From assembly GCA_002794735.1 (NCBI GenBank), contig NBAZ01000002.1, positions 1,178,001 through 1,242,000 of the forward strand: 64,000 nucleotides of DNA, in the 5' to 3' direction. Shown piece by piece: positions 23,401 to 33,904 of this stretch (position 1 is the stretch's first letter; each line of letters starts with the position of its first letter). Below the pieces are notes generated by a model. The model was not told the origin of the DNA and made no database searches. It was given only the letters and a program-made list of their open reading frames with translations. Origin of the DNA: Pyrrhoderma lamaoense (lineage: Eukaryota; Basidiomycota; Agaricomycetes; Hymenochaetales; Hymenochaetaceae). The translations under genes were made by a program, and so were the position numbers.

Positions 23401-26088
23401 GGAAGCTCGGAGACTCGCAAACAAATACTATGACCCAATCTCCGAAAGTCCGCCACATATCTATCTCTCCATGCTTCCATTCGAGAAAAACTCAATTGTT
23501 GCAAAACAATACTTGTATCTTGTTTCACCTATCATGGAAGTGGAGGAATATGGGATCAAACCTGTAAAATCCCTATTGTTTACCCTGAAGGTAATCAACA
23601 ATATTGGATCCATTAGTTACACTTCGGATGGTCGTCATATAGTTTCTTGTGAGAAAGACGTGTTGAACGTATGGGACGCTCACGGTGGTGGGCAAGACTT
23701 CCCCTCCATATATCCTCAACAGCCATTTTATTCTGTTATACAAACATTTGCACTTTCATCCGATGGCAGTAAGGTTGTGGCAGCTTTCCATGATACACAC
23801 AGGTCTACATTTTATAATAGGTTATACATTGGAGTATGGGAGACGTTGACAAGCAAGCCAATAGGTAAACCGATTCAAACTAGTGGAAGGCGTATTTATG
23901 CACTGAAGTTCGTGGATACGGAGAATGGGGAACTCATTGCTTCATGCTTGGAGGATGGGAAAGTCTCGTTGTGGGATTTGACAAGTAGGAAACTAGTATC
24001 TAAATTTGAAATGAGAGACGGTGAAGTATTCAAATATGAGGACAGCCATTCAGGAGGAAGTGAGGCTAGCAGTGATGAGGTTAAGAATGAGGATATCAAT
24101 AAGGACGTGGTCTTTCATGAATATGACGATGATAATGATGAGGATGGTGATGAGGATGTTGTTGAAGGGGGGGCTGGGGTGTGCAAGATATCGACGAAGA
24201 ACTCAAGGGAAGTCACGAGGGACCAGAGGAAGAGGGGATAGATATGGATGATGATTCGGAAGAGCGGTATGACGAAGAATCCGAGGAAGGGAAAAGTGAT
24301 AGTGACCAAGAGGAGGAAAAGTGCGACTTTGTAAAAGACGATGGTGAAAGTTGGTATACTTATGGCAGTGAAGAAGAGGAGATTCAGATAGAAGATAGCG
24401 AAGTTTATGTAGAACTACATGAGGATATTATCAGCTGCACAACATTTTCCCCCACAGCCCCGTGTAGTGCGTATCGCTTTGAATCTGGCCGAATTTGTGT
24501 ATGGGACTGGGAAAAGAAATCGATGGTCTATATGAATGGATATCGTGGTAGATCCAAGGGCTGTGATGTATGGGACTGGGAGGACCGTGAATATAAACAC
24601 GTGCCAGTAGAAACAATACTAGGGTTTTCGCCAGATGGTACAATTCTGTACTCTTACTCGGATCCGATTCTCGAACTGTGGAACACAGTAGACGGGAGTG
24701 CCATTAGAAGTATAAGAGGCTCTTTCTCTGCCTTTGCTATTTCACATGACGGAAGGTCTCTTGCCACAGCTAAGCATGGTATCACCGTCTGGGACATCCA
24801 TAGCGGAGAGATATCGTTTGAGCTACCTGGAAGCCGTGATCGTTACAATGTTCATATCACATCAATTAAGTTTTCTCCTGACGGGGAGCGTCTCGCATCC
24901 AGCCATGAAGATGGGGAAATCAAGGTTTGGGATACGGAGATTAGAGGCCGGTTACCTCAAAACAGTGATGAAATCAGTAGCTATCCCCTACAAGTCGCTT
25001 TTACAGGAGATGAAGAGGTCGCTTCTTTATGGAAAGATAAAATTTTACGAACATGGGACAAAACCTATACTTCATTCAGCGAGTTCGAAGCTAATAGACA
25101 TACTACCACTTACCTCACTCTTGATGGGCGACGTGTTCTATGTTCGAGTTCTAATGAAACAGAGACGATCGAAATATGGGATATCAAGACGGGAAAACTC
25201 AGTCAGCACTTATCATTGCCCTCTTATACCTCTCATGTATGTTCCTATGATGGCCGAGTCATTGCTGTTATGACAGAAAACCCGGACCTAGAAATATGGC
25301 AGCAAATTGAGGAAGAACGTTTTGAGCGTAAAGCTCACTTTCCACTGGAGTCCGAAAGTTCATTTTACGCTATTTCACCAGATGGTTCACGTGTTGCTTT
25401 ACTAGACCTTTCCAAGATTATTATGGACACAGATAATGGAGAAGTGATTTGCGAGTTCGATGCTCATCCTGACAATGGAATCTTCTCTATGTGCAACTCC
25501 TACTTTGCATGTTACTATAAGTATGATGCTGTCGTCCACGATGCAAAGAGTGGCCAGTTAATCCATGAACTTGAAGGCCCCATGAACGCAGGCAGGGTTT
25601 CTTCAATTGCATTTTCTCATAATGGTTTTTATATCGCTTTGGGGTACTCGGATAAAGTAGTTGTTGTCTGGAATACGAAGACTGGGTGTATGTCTTTCGG
25701 ACCATTTACAGAGCATTCCGGGCTCGTCACCTCCCTTTCATTTTCTCATGATGGTTCTCGCCTTGCATCAGCTTCTTACGATGGATCGGTTAGAATATGG
25801 AGCTTAGTACCAACAAGACTCACATCTACTTCCGAAGGCGGGACGCGTGCACATTCTTATATTTCTGATACATGGGCCCGAGAATTTTCATCCAAGGTGT
25901 CTGGTGTTACCAATCACGCGTCATGGGAATATGGTATGTGGTGGGATGGATGGATACGGGATGATAAGGACCAGTTACTTGTTTGGGTGCCCTATGAGTT
26001 GAGACCTTTTCTTTTCGGTCCCAAAAACCTTGCCATTCTTGGCCCGGGTTATGGTATGAAATTACTTTTCAGATGTAGTAACGATTAA
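20447..26088 (+). CDS. C2-NACHT-WD40 NLR-like STAND protein, copy A (acidic insert; frame broken)
   Basis: The product starts MSKHFYFLYVLKVDIYKDEW. First comes a C2-like domain (PDLFARVKIEDQ, SFSPEWSKPLSL, IEIEIIHKTSLRLVNNPRVG), then a helical bundle. The NACHT NTPase follows, with Walker A GPAGCGKST, Walker B IVIVLDALDECGD and sensor ILITSRPEDD. About 14 WD-type repeats then make two seven-blade propellers, with a C-terminal block WDGWIRDDKDQLLVWVPYEL. Such STAND proteins act as ATP-dependent switches in fungal non-self recognition (family knowledge; the ligand here is unknown). Exons 20447-20474 and 20537-20598 have the same lengths as in copy B. Between blades 3 and 4 lies a D/E-rich insert (about 24040-24410) that copy B lacks. 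Inside it the frame shifts at a run of seven G (24167-24173); one more G restores it. As written, translation stops at about 24240, before most of the propellers. Confidence 0.85.
24040..24410 (+). other. Acidic low-complexity insert in the first propeller of NLR copy A
   Basis: About 120 codons are dominated by Asp and Glu (for example EYDDDNDEDGDEDVVEGG and DIDEELKGSHEGPEEEGIDM). They lie between WD repeat 3 (VSLWDLTS) and repeat 4 (ICVWDWEK). The paralogue passes directly from ISFWDPEDGSLKRSLEVK to SASFSPTHPRIAYCYRPEHV, with no acidic stretch. The insert carries the G7 run where the frame breaks. The coding strand is purine-rich throughout, consistent with growth by gat/gag/gaa repeat slippage. 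Confidence 0.75.
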
Positions 26089-26627
26089 TACTGTGTTTTA
26101 CCTGCATGTACAACGTGCACTTGTAGTTGCTTGTATCTTGATGGTGTTTGTCATCTATAGTATTTTCCAACAGATCAAGGAATGGAGTAAGAAGATCTCT
26201 TCAAAGACGTTGCATACAAGCCAATGATCGTACCTTATCATTTATTAGAGGCAGTTTCTCTGCATGATCTGTCACTATCAAGGACCGTATAAGAGATTTT
26301 CTCGTAACAGATGTGTTGGCCCTCTTTTTCTTGATAAAAGAAAGACAACACCGTCATACATCAGCTCAATAAATGCAAACTCAATTGTAAGGTGGACGAC
26401 AACTTGCTAGACTAGTATCATACATGGTACCTTAATGAGCTCTCTTATTGAGATGATGGTCAATATATGTTTATATTGTATCGATTACCGATTACTAACG
26501 GAACGAATATCTGTTTCATCAGATATAAGTCACATTCTTATAATTTACATTGGACCTGCGACTGATAATCAGTTTGCAGTGCATTGTAAGGTGAGATATC
26601 TGTGATAGATTGTGAGGCAGTCATCTC
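26089..26627. other. Intergenic between NLR copy A and the kinase gene (convergent 3' ends)
   Basis: The NLR gene (+) and the kinase gene (-) end toward each other here. The sequence is AT-rich, as expected for two 3' flanks. No further feature is supported. Confidence 0.45.
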
Positions 26628-28324
26628 TTAAAGATGCTCAAAGATTGGATCACGTAAAGCTTCCACAGCACTTGGTCTGTTTTTAGGGTCAAAAGCAAGG
26701 AAAGATCGCAGAAGCTTGATGAACGCGGCGATTTCTTCATTGCCATTGTTGTAAACGGCTGATTCACTGAATTTGGAGTCGATAGACCCAAAGTCAGTAC
26801 TTCCTACAGTTGTAATCGCACGCCTCAGCATGTCTAGTTATATAGTTGGTCAATAAAGTGGTGAACGTCGAAGCGGAGTATCATGCCTTTGAGGTTATTA
26901 TTTTGTCCCCCTTCATCCTTGTATTGATTTAATGTAGCTTCTTCGTGTTCTTGACCAGTACGTAGAGTCATCTGCGCAAGATGGATAATATCGCGGGATA
27001 GATCACCGGTGGCTTCGGGTGTAAAAAGCCAGCGACCTGTTGCAAATTCGTACATCTTTTCAGTTTATTAGCATAATGTATTGGAGGTTCATATGTAAAA
27101 GGAAGTATATGCACCATGCATCCAAGACTCCATATATCTATAGCATATCCCCATTCAAGACCAAGAATGACCTCAGGGGCTCGAAGAGCATACGGTTGAA
27201 CAATTTTACCTAGGTGCTTGTGTTGTAGATGGGCTAACGTATAAAGCTTCAATATATTATCCATATAATATTCATGAAAGTCATCGGAGTGACGCACCAT
27301 GCCCCAGGTCCGCAATAACCCAATGCCATCCAGCATCCTGCTCTAGACTCGAGTTGAATGGAAGAGGACTGGATGCAACTGGATGGAATGGGAGCTCGTT
27401 CGGTGGTATTGTCTTTGGGAACTCGTAAAGCATAGATGGCTGCTCGGCGAGCTCACGCATAACAATTGAGTCTATATTAGATGGTAAAAGGAGGAGGTTG
27501 CTAGGTTTTAAATCTAGTAGACCAGTGAGCTCAGCTGTCACGGTCAGTTATAACTATAATAAACGTGCCAGAATGAACTATCTTGCATTCATCATGCAAA
27601 TATTCGAGACCTTTCAAGACATGCTTCGCAAGTCTCAAGATAAACTTAAGGGGGAGTCGAGGGTCGGATAGCTGGCCCTGTAAGCCTGGCACGCTGTAGC
27701 TGAGAACGTCTGTTACGAAACAGATATGGCGGCCAGCGAAACTCTCAAATGTAAATTCATCCAAAAGATGAATCACGTGGTTAAACCCATGGTGTAAAGG
27801 TGCTACGCTTGAGACCTTTCGAAGAATATCGCGTTCTTTGAGCCGTCCAGCTTCAATTTCTTTTGATGCATGTGCTGACAAGATTTTGAGGGCAACATGA
27901 CGATCATGTCTTGGTACTCTAAGTCAGTTACTAAGAGAAATCAGTTTCAAGCCTGATACGAACTTTCGATCCCTTGCTAACCATACGCTCGCGAATCCGC
28001 CCCAACCAAGCTTTCTTGTAACGATGAATCGCCCTTCCTCGAAATCTCCCCGAGCCGCACTGGATAGAATCCACCGCCTTCGGATTCAGTCGATGTAAGG
28101 CTCTCTTCCGGCCACTGCATTCCTCTCAAGTCTTCACTAGCCAGGTATGTTGATTGAGAAGAAGTATATGACATTCCCGGAATACTGTTGCTAAAAGGGC
28201 GAAAAGGGACTCTTATGGGTTTAGATGAGAGATTCTGCTGACGGAGGGTGCTAATAAGACCTCTAGCGTTGAAAGAGCAACGCAAAAGGGGATGCCCAAA
28301 ATGTTTGAGAGGGGAGTACAACAT
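26628..28324 (-). CDS. SRPK-like Ser/Thr protein kinase with mitochondrial-like leader
   Basis: After splicing, the kinase shows a P-loop LGWGGFASVWLARDRK, the VAIK-type lysine in RHVALKIL and an HSD catalytic loop (IVHSDLKPSNLLLL). It also has DLG in place of DFG (WVIADLGHA), the activation/APE region PYALRAPEVILGLEWGYAID, and IWSLGCM. HxDLKPxN with DLG is characteristic of SR-protein kinases and their divergent fungal relatives (family knowledge). The leader is rich in Arg/Ser and lacks acidic residues (MLYSPLKHFGHPLLRCSFNA to FRPFSNS), resembling a mitochondrial presequence. The frame shifts by one base near 28042-28053, between VRLGE and DFEEGRFIV. The intron between HS and DLKPSN appears to have GC-AG ends. 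The splice between the penultimate and last exon near 26830-26870 is unresolved. The last exon encodes SFLAFDPKNRPSAVEALRDP. Confidence 0.78.
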
Positions 28325-29818
28325 TGAGTATGATGTGCGCTTCGTCGGTTGTGCGGCTATTCTGGTTAAATCTTATACTGTAGGAAATACGGGTAATTAA
28401 GAAATCACTCTATAAATTTAAAAAGATCTCGGGGCAAGTATAGCTGACTTTATTGGTTTGATCCTTTTTTTAAGTACAATAATATACATAAGATATGGTT
28501 AAAATATATTCTATAGGTCGAAAAAGTTGATCGCGTTCACACAAGAAGATAATGAGAACGCCGAAAGCAGATATAAGTAAAGTATATATTATAACGTGTT
28601 CATAATCTACAAAATTTGTATCAGTACACGCAATAGCGTAGCCGAGATTGAAGACAGATGTTGCTACGCTAGCAGTATGTCTACAGCCTGAACACTCTTA
28701 TATGTGTGTACTACAGCGTTTTAATATAATTTGCATATATATAATATAGCTTCATACCAAGGTTTTAAGTTATCTACGGTCTAGAGCTTGGCAGCTGAGA
28801 GCTGGTCGCACTGTATCGACTTATCATACGCATACTCTTATTCTGATATTATAATAATATATATCAGTCTCCTATCCTTCCTGATGATCTGATTTCGAGT
28901 AGCAATAATGATTGACTATTTCTATTCGCGTCACTAGGACAAATACCCTAAGTACACACTGCAAAAGTACTCTTAGGCTGCTAGTATGTATAGTTTGACT
29001 TTTTCCACTGTTATACGTCAGTCATCAGACAATACAGATCATCCGGATGTCTCTCAAACTATGATGACTAATAGAATTAGCAGTCATATTCGTTGGTTAC
29101 TCCTCATATCCGGAACCGTGGTGCTTTTACCATGGAATACTAAGCAATAAGCTTTTACTACGAGGGAAAATAGTGTTTCCATAGAGCTAGATGGACTCTT
29201 GATCTATTCACAGGCAGGTGGTACCCGAATTGTAAGAGGTGAAACACAAAGACACAGTTGATCCGTTGACTGCAGCTTCCATGCTAACTAATAATTTCGC
29301 ATATCTACTTATTCTTATGAATCGGCGCAGCTTCTTACATATCCATATTAAATGATGTGTATTCAAAAGTATAATTAATATGGTAACCATTTTTTAACAT
29401 ATAGAAAGAGCCTATCAGAATATCTAAATTATAACTAATAACAAGCTTCGTGCTCTGTTACGGAGGATACCACTCAAGCTGAAATACTTAGAGAAATCGC
29501 ACAACAGCCTGCCACAAGCTAGAACATCGTAAAGCTGTACAGAGTAGAAATTTACAATATTTGATAGTTGTATTCTATGTCCGAGTGGACACGTTGCATC
29601 TATCAAACGATTAGGTACGATTATTGACTTAGTTAAAGGCCGATAGTAGTACATGCAGGTATTTAATTTCTTCATCGTTGTGTTCAGTAAAGTTATTATT
29701 AGAGCTATCAAGACAGTATGCGATCATAACAGAGTATTCCGCGCTCAATATGTGTACATGTACATGTCCAAATACAAAACAGAGATTACAATACAATACG
29801 AAGTACATAATGGATAAA
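28325..29818. other. Gene-free AT-rich spacer
   Basis: About 1.5 kb of AT-rich DNA between the kinase promoter and the 3' end of PPPPY gene B. Short ORFs of 60-95 codons occur but show no conserved motif or plausible splicing partner. A small gtacatgtacatg repeat is at about 29753-29767. No transposon ends were recognised. Confidence 0.4.
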
Positions 29819-31557
29819 TCATGCATAATTCTCAGCAACCCAGCTTTCCAGCTCCAACACAAGCCTCCTTGCCGTCACTTCAAGTCTTTCATCACGGGAG
29901 CGCCCGACCTGTACAATCGTCCGACGGCCGGGTCCTTGGCCTGTTTGACGGGATGTTGTTGTTGTCAGGACTATACCAGCACTTCGAGGACTAAAGGAGC
30001 AGCCTAAAGAGCTGAATGGGATCTGGCGGTTCTCCTTTCCAGGTGCGAGGGAAGCATTTGTGCGGAAGAAAGGATGCGGGAAGGGGAGAGCTTGAGGTGA
30101 GGTTGGGTTATGAGGATCTGTATTAGCCATGCTCGAGTTGAATGTTGATGATATTGGGGAAGATGTCTGACGAGTTGGAGATGCCGGATTGGAGTTGGAA
30201 ACGGGAACAGAAGTTATAGAAACCGAAATGACACCTGATTCCACTCCATATGTCCTTACGAGATCCTCAAGACGGGCTCGTGGCTGCATCAGATCAAATA
30301 AATCTTGAAATGCTTCCTCCCTCTTTTTTTAGAGTACATGTTATGATTATAAATGCCAGTTGGGTGTAGCCAGAATTCTATCGTTAGGGACGTCAAATCC
30401 CAAAGGTGAAAAAGTAAACTTACTTCAAGATGGAGTTCAGTATCGTCCGCCCAGACGTCCTCGCGTACCTTCGCAGCGAGAAAAAGGTCTAGTACCTGTG
30501 TTTCCCGTTGAATAGAGTTGACTGGGTATTCCTGCGGATTTGATATATCGTGTACGACAGGTTCAGCGAGAGGAAACGGGTCTGAAGAGTATGGTGCCTA
30601 GTCCGAACACTTCTCTGTTAGCCACAGATTCAGGTAAACAACATGAAGAAGATTAAGAAAGGTAGCTTTAAGACAATAATAGAATATGTGATATGCAGAT
30701 CAGTGGAGCATATGTATCCACAGTTTATGTGGCCAAAGCGCTATGGTGTAAACGGGATTAAATCGAACGGATGGAGAAAACGTATATAAAATGAGTGTTT
30801 CTAAAGGTATCTTTTGGATTTGGTCGTGTCTAGCCAAGGTATAAAGTAGTAGTATCCGGAAAAGTCCTATATGCGATAATTCTACATACGAAGCACTGAA
30901 GGGTGTTTTACACTATTTGGATGCGTAAGGACGGTCGAGCAGTTTGCGTTATTTGATTGAAAGGAGTTATATGGAACCGTACTGTTATCTAAATTTCTCT
31001 GCATAATTGACACACCTTTATCATAGAATTATAGGCTTTTTATAATTATAGTTCGCCAGTTAGATCATATTCATATACAAGAGTAAACTAGCTATGTATT
31101 TAGCAAGACTTACCTGGAAGATACGTTGAACGCAATACATGCATACATGCTAACCCATACGTCACAAAAGCACCAGGTACATACGTACGATTGGGTTCGA
31201 AGGGCTTCTAATCAGTATACTGATTTATCTGTGAGTATGGGACATGCATACCAATATACATGGACCGGTTGACTAATCTTAAACATATAGTCATCCAATA
31301 CAGAATTTTCCGTTTATACTCAATTAAAGTAGTGTTAACTGTACTCCGTGGGACCATACATTTGTGCACGATATAGAGAAGCACATTCTGGGCAGAGCGC
31401 CGAAAGATGCAGGTGGTCGTGTAGGTGTGAATTCTGAAAGTGAACCCCGAAGCCGTGAACGCCCTGCAACCCCAGCGGTGGATGAAGAGGAGCCTGGATA
31501 CGGAGGTGGTGGGGATAACATCTGTTTCTCGTCAAGGATTATAACCATGTGTGACAA
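29819..31557 (-). CDS. Conserved basidiomycete PPPPY-motif protein, copy B
   Basis: Paralogue of the gene at 18219-19733; function unknown. It starts MVIILDEKQMLSPPPPYPGS. After a one-base repair near 31386 it reads NVLLYIVHKCMVPRS, then ILYWMTICLRLVNRSMYIAC and MHVLRSTYLP. Later exons give SSDPFPLAEPVVHD, RETQVLDLFLAAKVREDVW and ADDTELHLE, followed by DLMQPRARLEDLVRTYGVES. The C-terminus has SFSPRSAGIVLTTT, RRTIVQVGRSRDERLEVTAR and RLVLELESWVAENYA. A Ser/Pro/Asn-rich variable segment in the last third differs completely from copy A, while the blocks on either side align. Introns are larger than in copy A (one of about 500 nt around 30600-31110). The missing base at the AGAATG site is most simply an under-called A-run. 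Confidence 0.66.
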
Positions 31558-32601
31558 TACTAGTGGTATATATACAAGAAACTAAAATAGAGTCATCGTG
31601 ACGGGAATCGTCTGGTCAGAAGCAGCATCCGTAACTTTGGCAGATTTGGTAACTTACGTTTCTCAGAGGTAGATCGGCATTCCATTTTGGATCAGTGCAG
31701 TGCCTTTAGTATACACGGATCTAGAGTATGGCTCTCAAATCCAGGACAGGTAGAAGACTTTGTATATAAAGGTTTAATATGTATACAGTGCACAAAAGTG
31801 TGAAGAATGTTCAGATTGAAGAAGTCTTGCGGCACATTTCCTGGATAGGACAGAGTTTGATTTTACATCCATTGATAGTGGCAGTTTTTACTCAGCGTGC
31901 TGATTTCCCGACACAAGACGTGAACCAATATCATAGTTCTTAGCGTCGCGTTCTAATTCTGTAGGTGGATGATGAGGATGATTCGCTGAAAGAACTCTAC
32001 TCGTTCGTTAAGTAAGATCAGATTTTATAGTAGATCACAGAATCATTACTTGAGGAAGGTCATGTTTTATATGATCAATATGCGAGAGAATTCTACCAGA
32101 TTTCGCACACCAGTTCAATGTTCTTGCTATGAGTGTCTTAAAAATTTACAATGGACTAAAGGTGAGACTTGAATGTTCTAAAGAGTTTGATGACAGTGAA
32201 ACGCGTCGCACGAAGGGCTACATGATTCTTTACAACCGAAAACCTATTGTCACAAAGCAGTATCAGCTTCTATACTGATGGGTTCGCAATAACCTTATAA
32301 CAAAACATTCAGGAAGGCGTATGTAACTGGAACATCTTGTGCTGATAAGAATTTGGACATCGTTGTGGCTGTGGAAGTTCGGGGTCAGCGAAAAAGAAAC
32401 TGCCTTTTTTAGAAGCGTGACAACACAGTACGTCACGCGGATGTATCCCCCTATTTGGAAGATGTTCAAACTTGTCAACTTGAGGTTTGGCTTTAGACCA
32501 CTCACACTAGTTCACTCTCATCCTCTCATCCAACTCAACTTTCATTCAACTCTATATTCTACGCGCTCTCTGGGTTATACTCAACCTATCAAACAAAAGA
32601 A
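31558..32601. other. Divergent spacer between PPPPY gene B and UBE2S gene
   Basis: About 1 kb separating start codons on opposite strands. A pyrimidine-rich leader (about 32505-32590) lies immediately before the UBE2S ATG. Nothing else is recognisable. Confidence 0.4.
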
Positions 32602-33904
32602 ATGGTATTGTTACTTTTTTATCTTTCGAACTCCCAGCTGATGTGCGAGGGTGTCTCAAATTACCAAAATTAGACAACTCTTCGTCCAGCAGTAATGCGC
32701 CGTCTCATGCGCGAACTCATGCAACTCAGAAATGAGCCTCCCGAAGGCATACGCGTCGTATCTCCAGAGGAAAACATGTTAGACATTACGGGAATTATTG
32801 AGGGGCCAGGTGAGCTCGCATTTTTTGTGCTCTCTGGAGTTAGATGGCTGACTCTAACATTCATAAAGCCGGGACTCCATATGAAGGCGGATACTTCAGA
32901 ATCCGATTCAGCTTCACTGAAGAATTTCCAAATGCACCACCAAAATGTAAGTATATCGGGTTATGACGCATCGTGCACCTTTTTGTTCCCATTTTGTTGC
33001 TTGGGCCCTATTTACTGAACGAACTGTATCGCGTTGACTTAGGTTGGTTCGCCACAAAAATTTTCCACCCAAACGTCTCTTCGTCAGGAGAGATTTGCGT
33101 TAATACTCTAAAAAAAGACTGGAAATCTACATATGGGATTGCCCATATCCTTGTAACTGTGAAATGCTTGCTTATTTACCCAAACCCCGAGTCAGCACTC
33201 GATGAAGAAGCGGGGAAACTCCTCCTAGAAGACTACGCGAGCTACTGTGATAGAGCTAAAATCATTACGAGTGTCCATGCATCACCAAAGGTATGTCTGG
33301 TTTTTCTATGTTGCTTGAGTGCAATAATCCGCTTACAAGCTTCCTCGTTCAGATCCGACCACCAGAATTTGACACACCTTCCACCACACAAGATGATACC
33401 GCTTCAACATCAGTTGCATCCTCTTCCACTGCTGATGATGCTGCTACCCCTGCTCCATCATCCAAGATGCTTAAAGCGATAGAGGTAACAACAAACCTAC
33501 TCGAGACCACTACATCGCTGCCCCCTCCTCAAACAACAATGACGACGAAAACGGTGCTCGTATCTTGTCAGAAGTCTATTGCAACGTCTCCAGCTCATCT
33601 TCATCAGCAACAGCAGCCTCCCCCGCAGCCACTCCAGACATCCACTGCAAATGCGACTGGGAGTACAGTTGTGTCATCAACTTCAGATGAGTTGTTAAAA
33701 ACATCATCTACCGGGACAAACGGCGTGATGCCGCTTGGTAACTCGAATGCGAACTCCCCACCCGTTGTGAAGACTGCTAAGTTGGGCATGAAGGTGGGGG
33801 CAGCGACAGGGACCACGACGACAGGAACGACCAAGCCTGTAAAAAGACCTGCTGGTGCAATGAGTGCTGGCGAGAAGAGAAAAAAGGCTCTGAAAAGGCT
33901 ATAG
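32602..33904 (+). CDS. ube2s: UBE2S-type ubiquitin-conjugating enzyme E2
   Basis: Exons 32602-32604 (ATG only), 32674-32809, 32869-32946, 33043-33290 and 33353-33904 sum to 1017 nt, 338 residues. The UBC fold shows [39 protein letters not shown] and the active-site block [40 protein letters not shown] and [20 protein letters not shown] follow. These are diagnostic of UBE2S, which extends Lys11-linked ubiquitin chains on APC/C substrates (family knowledge). The C-terminal tail of about 180 residues is Thr/Ser/Gln/Pro-rich and ends KRKKALKRL. That resembles the Lys-rich tail and terminal LRRL with which animal UBE2S docks on the APC/C. The tail is much longer than in animals. No frame break is seen. 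Confidence 0.9.

Noticed and set aside
24167..24173. Programmed ribosomal frameshift as the explanation for the frame breaks
   Set aside because: The sites share no slippery heptamer or common downstream structure, and they occur in unrelated genes; missing bases in runs explain them more simply.
29678..30007. 109-codon plus-strand ORF
   Set aside because: Overlaps the conserved C-terminal exon of PPPPY gene B on the opposite strand.
31190..31215. GGTTCGAA box resembling a tRNA T-arm
   Set aside because: Lies in an intron of PPPPY gene B; no acceptor stem or anticodon arm can be paired around it.
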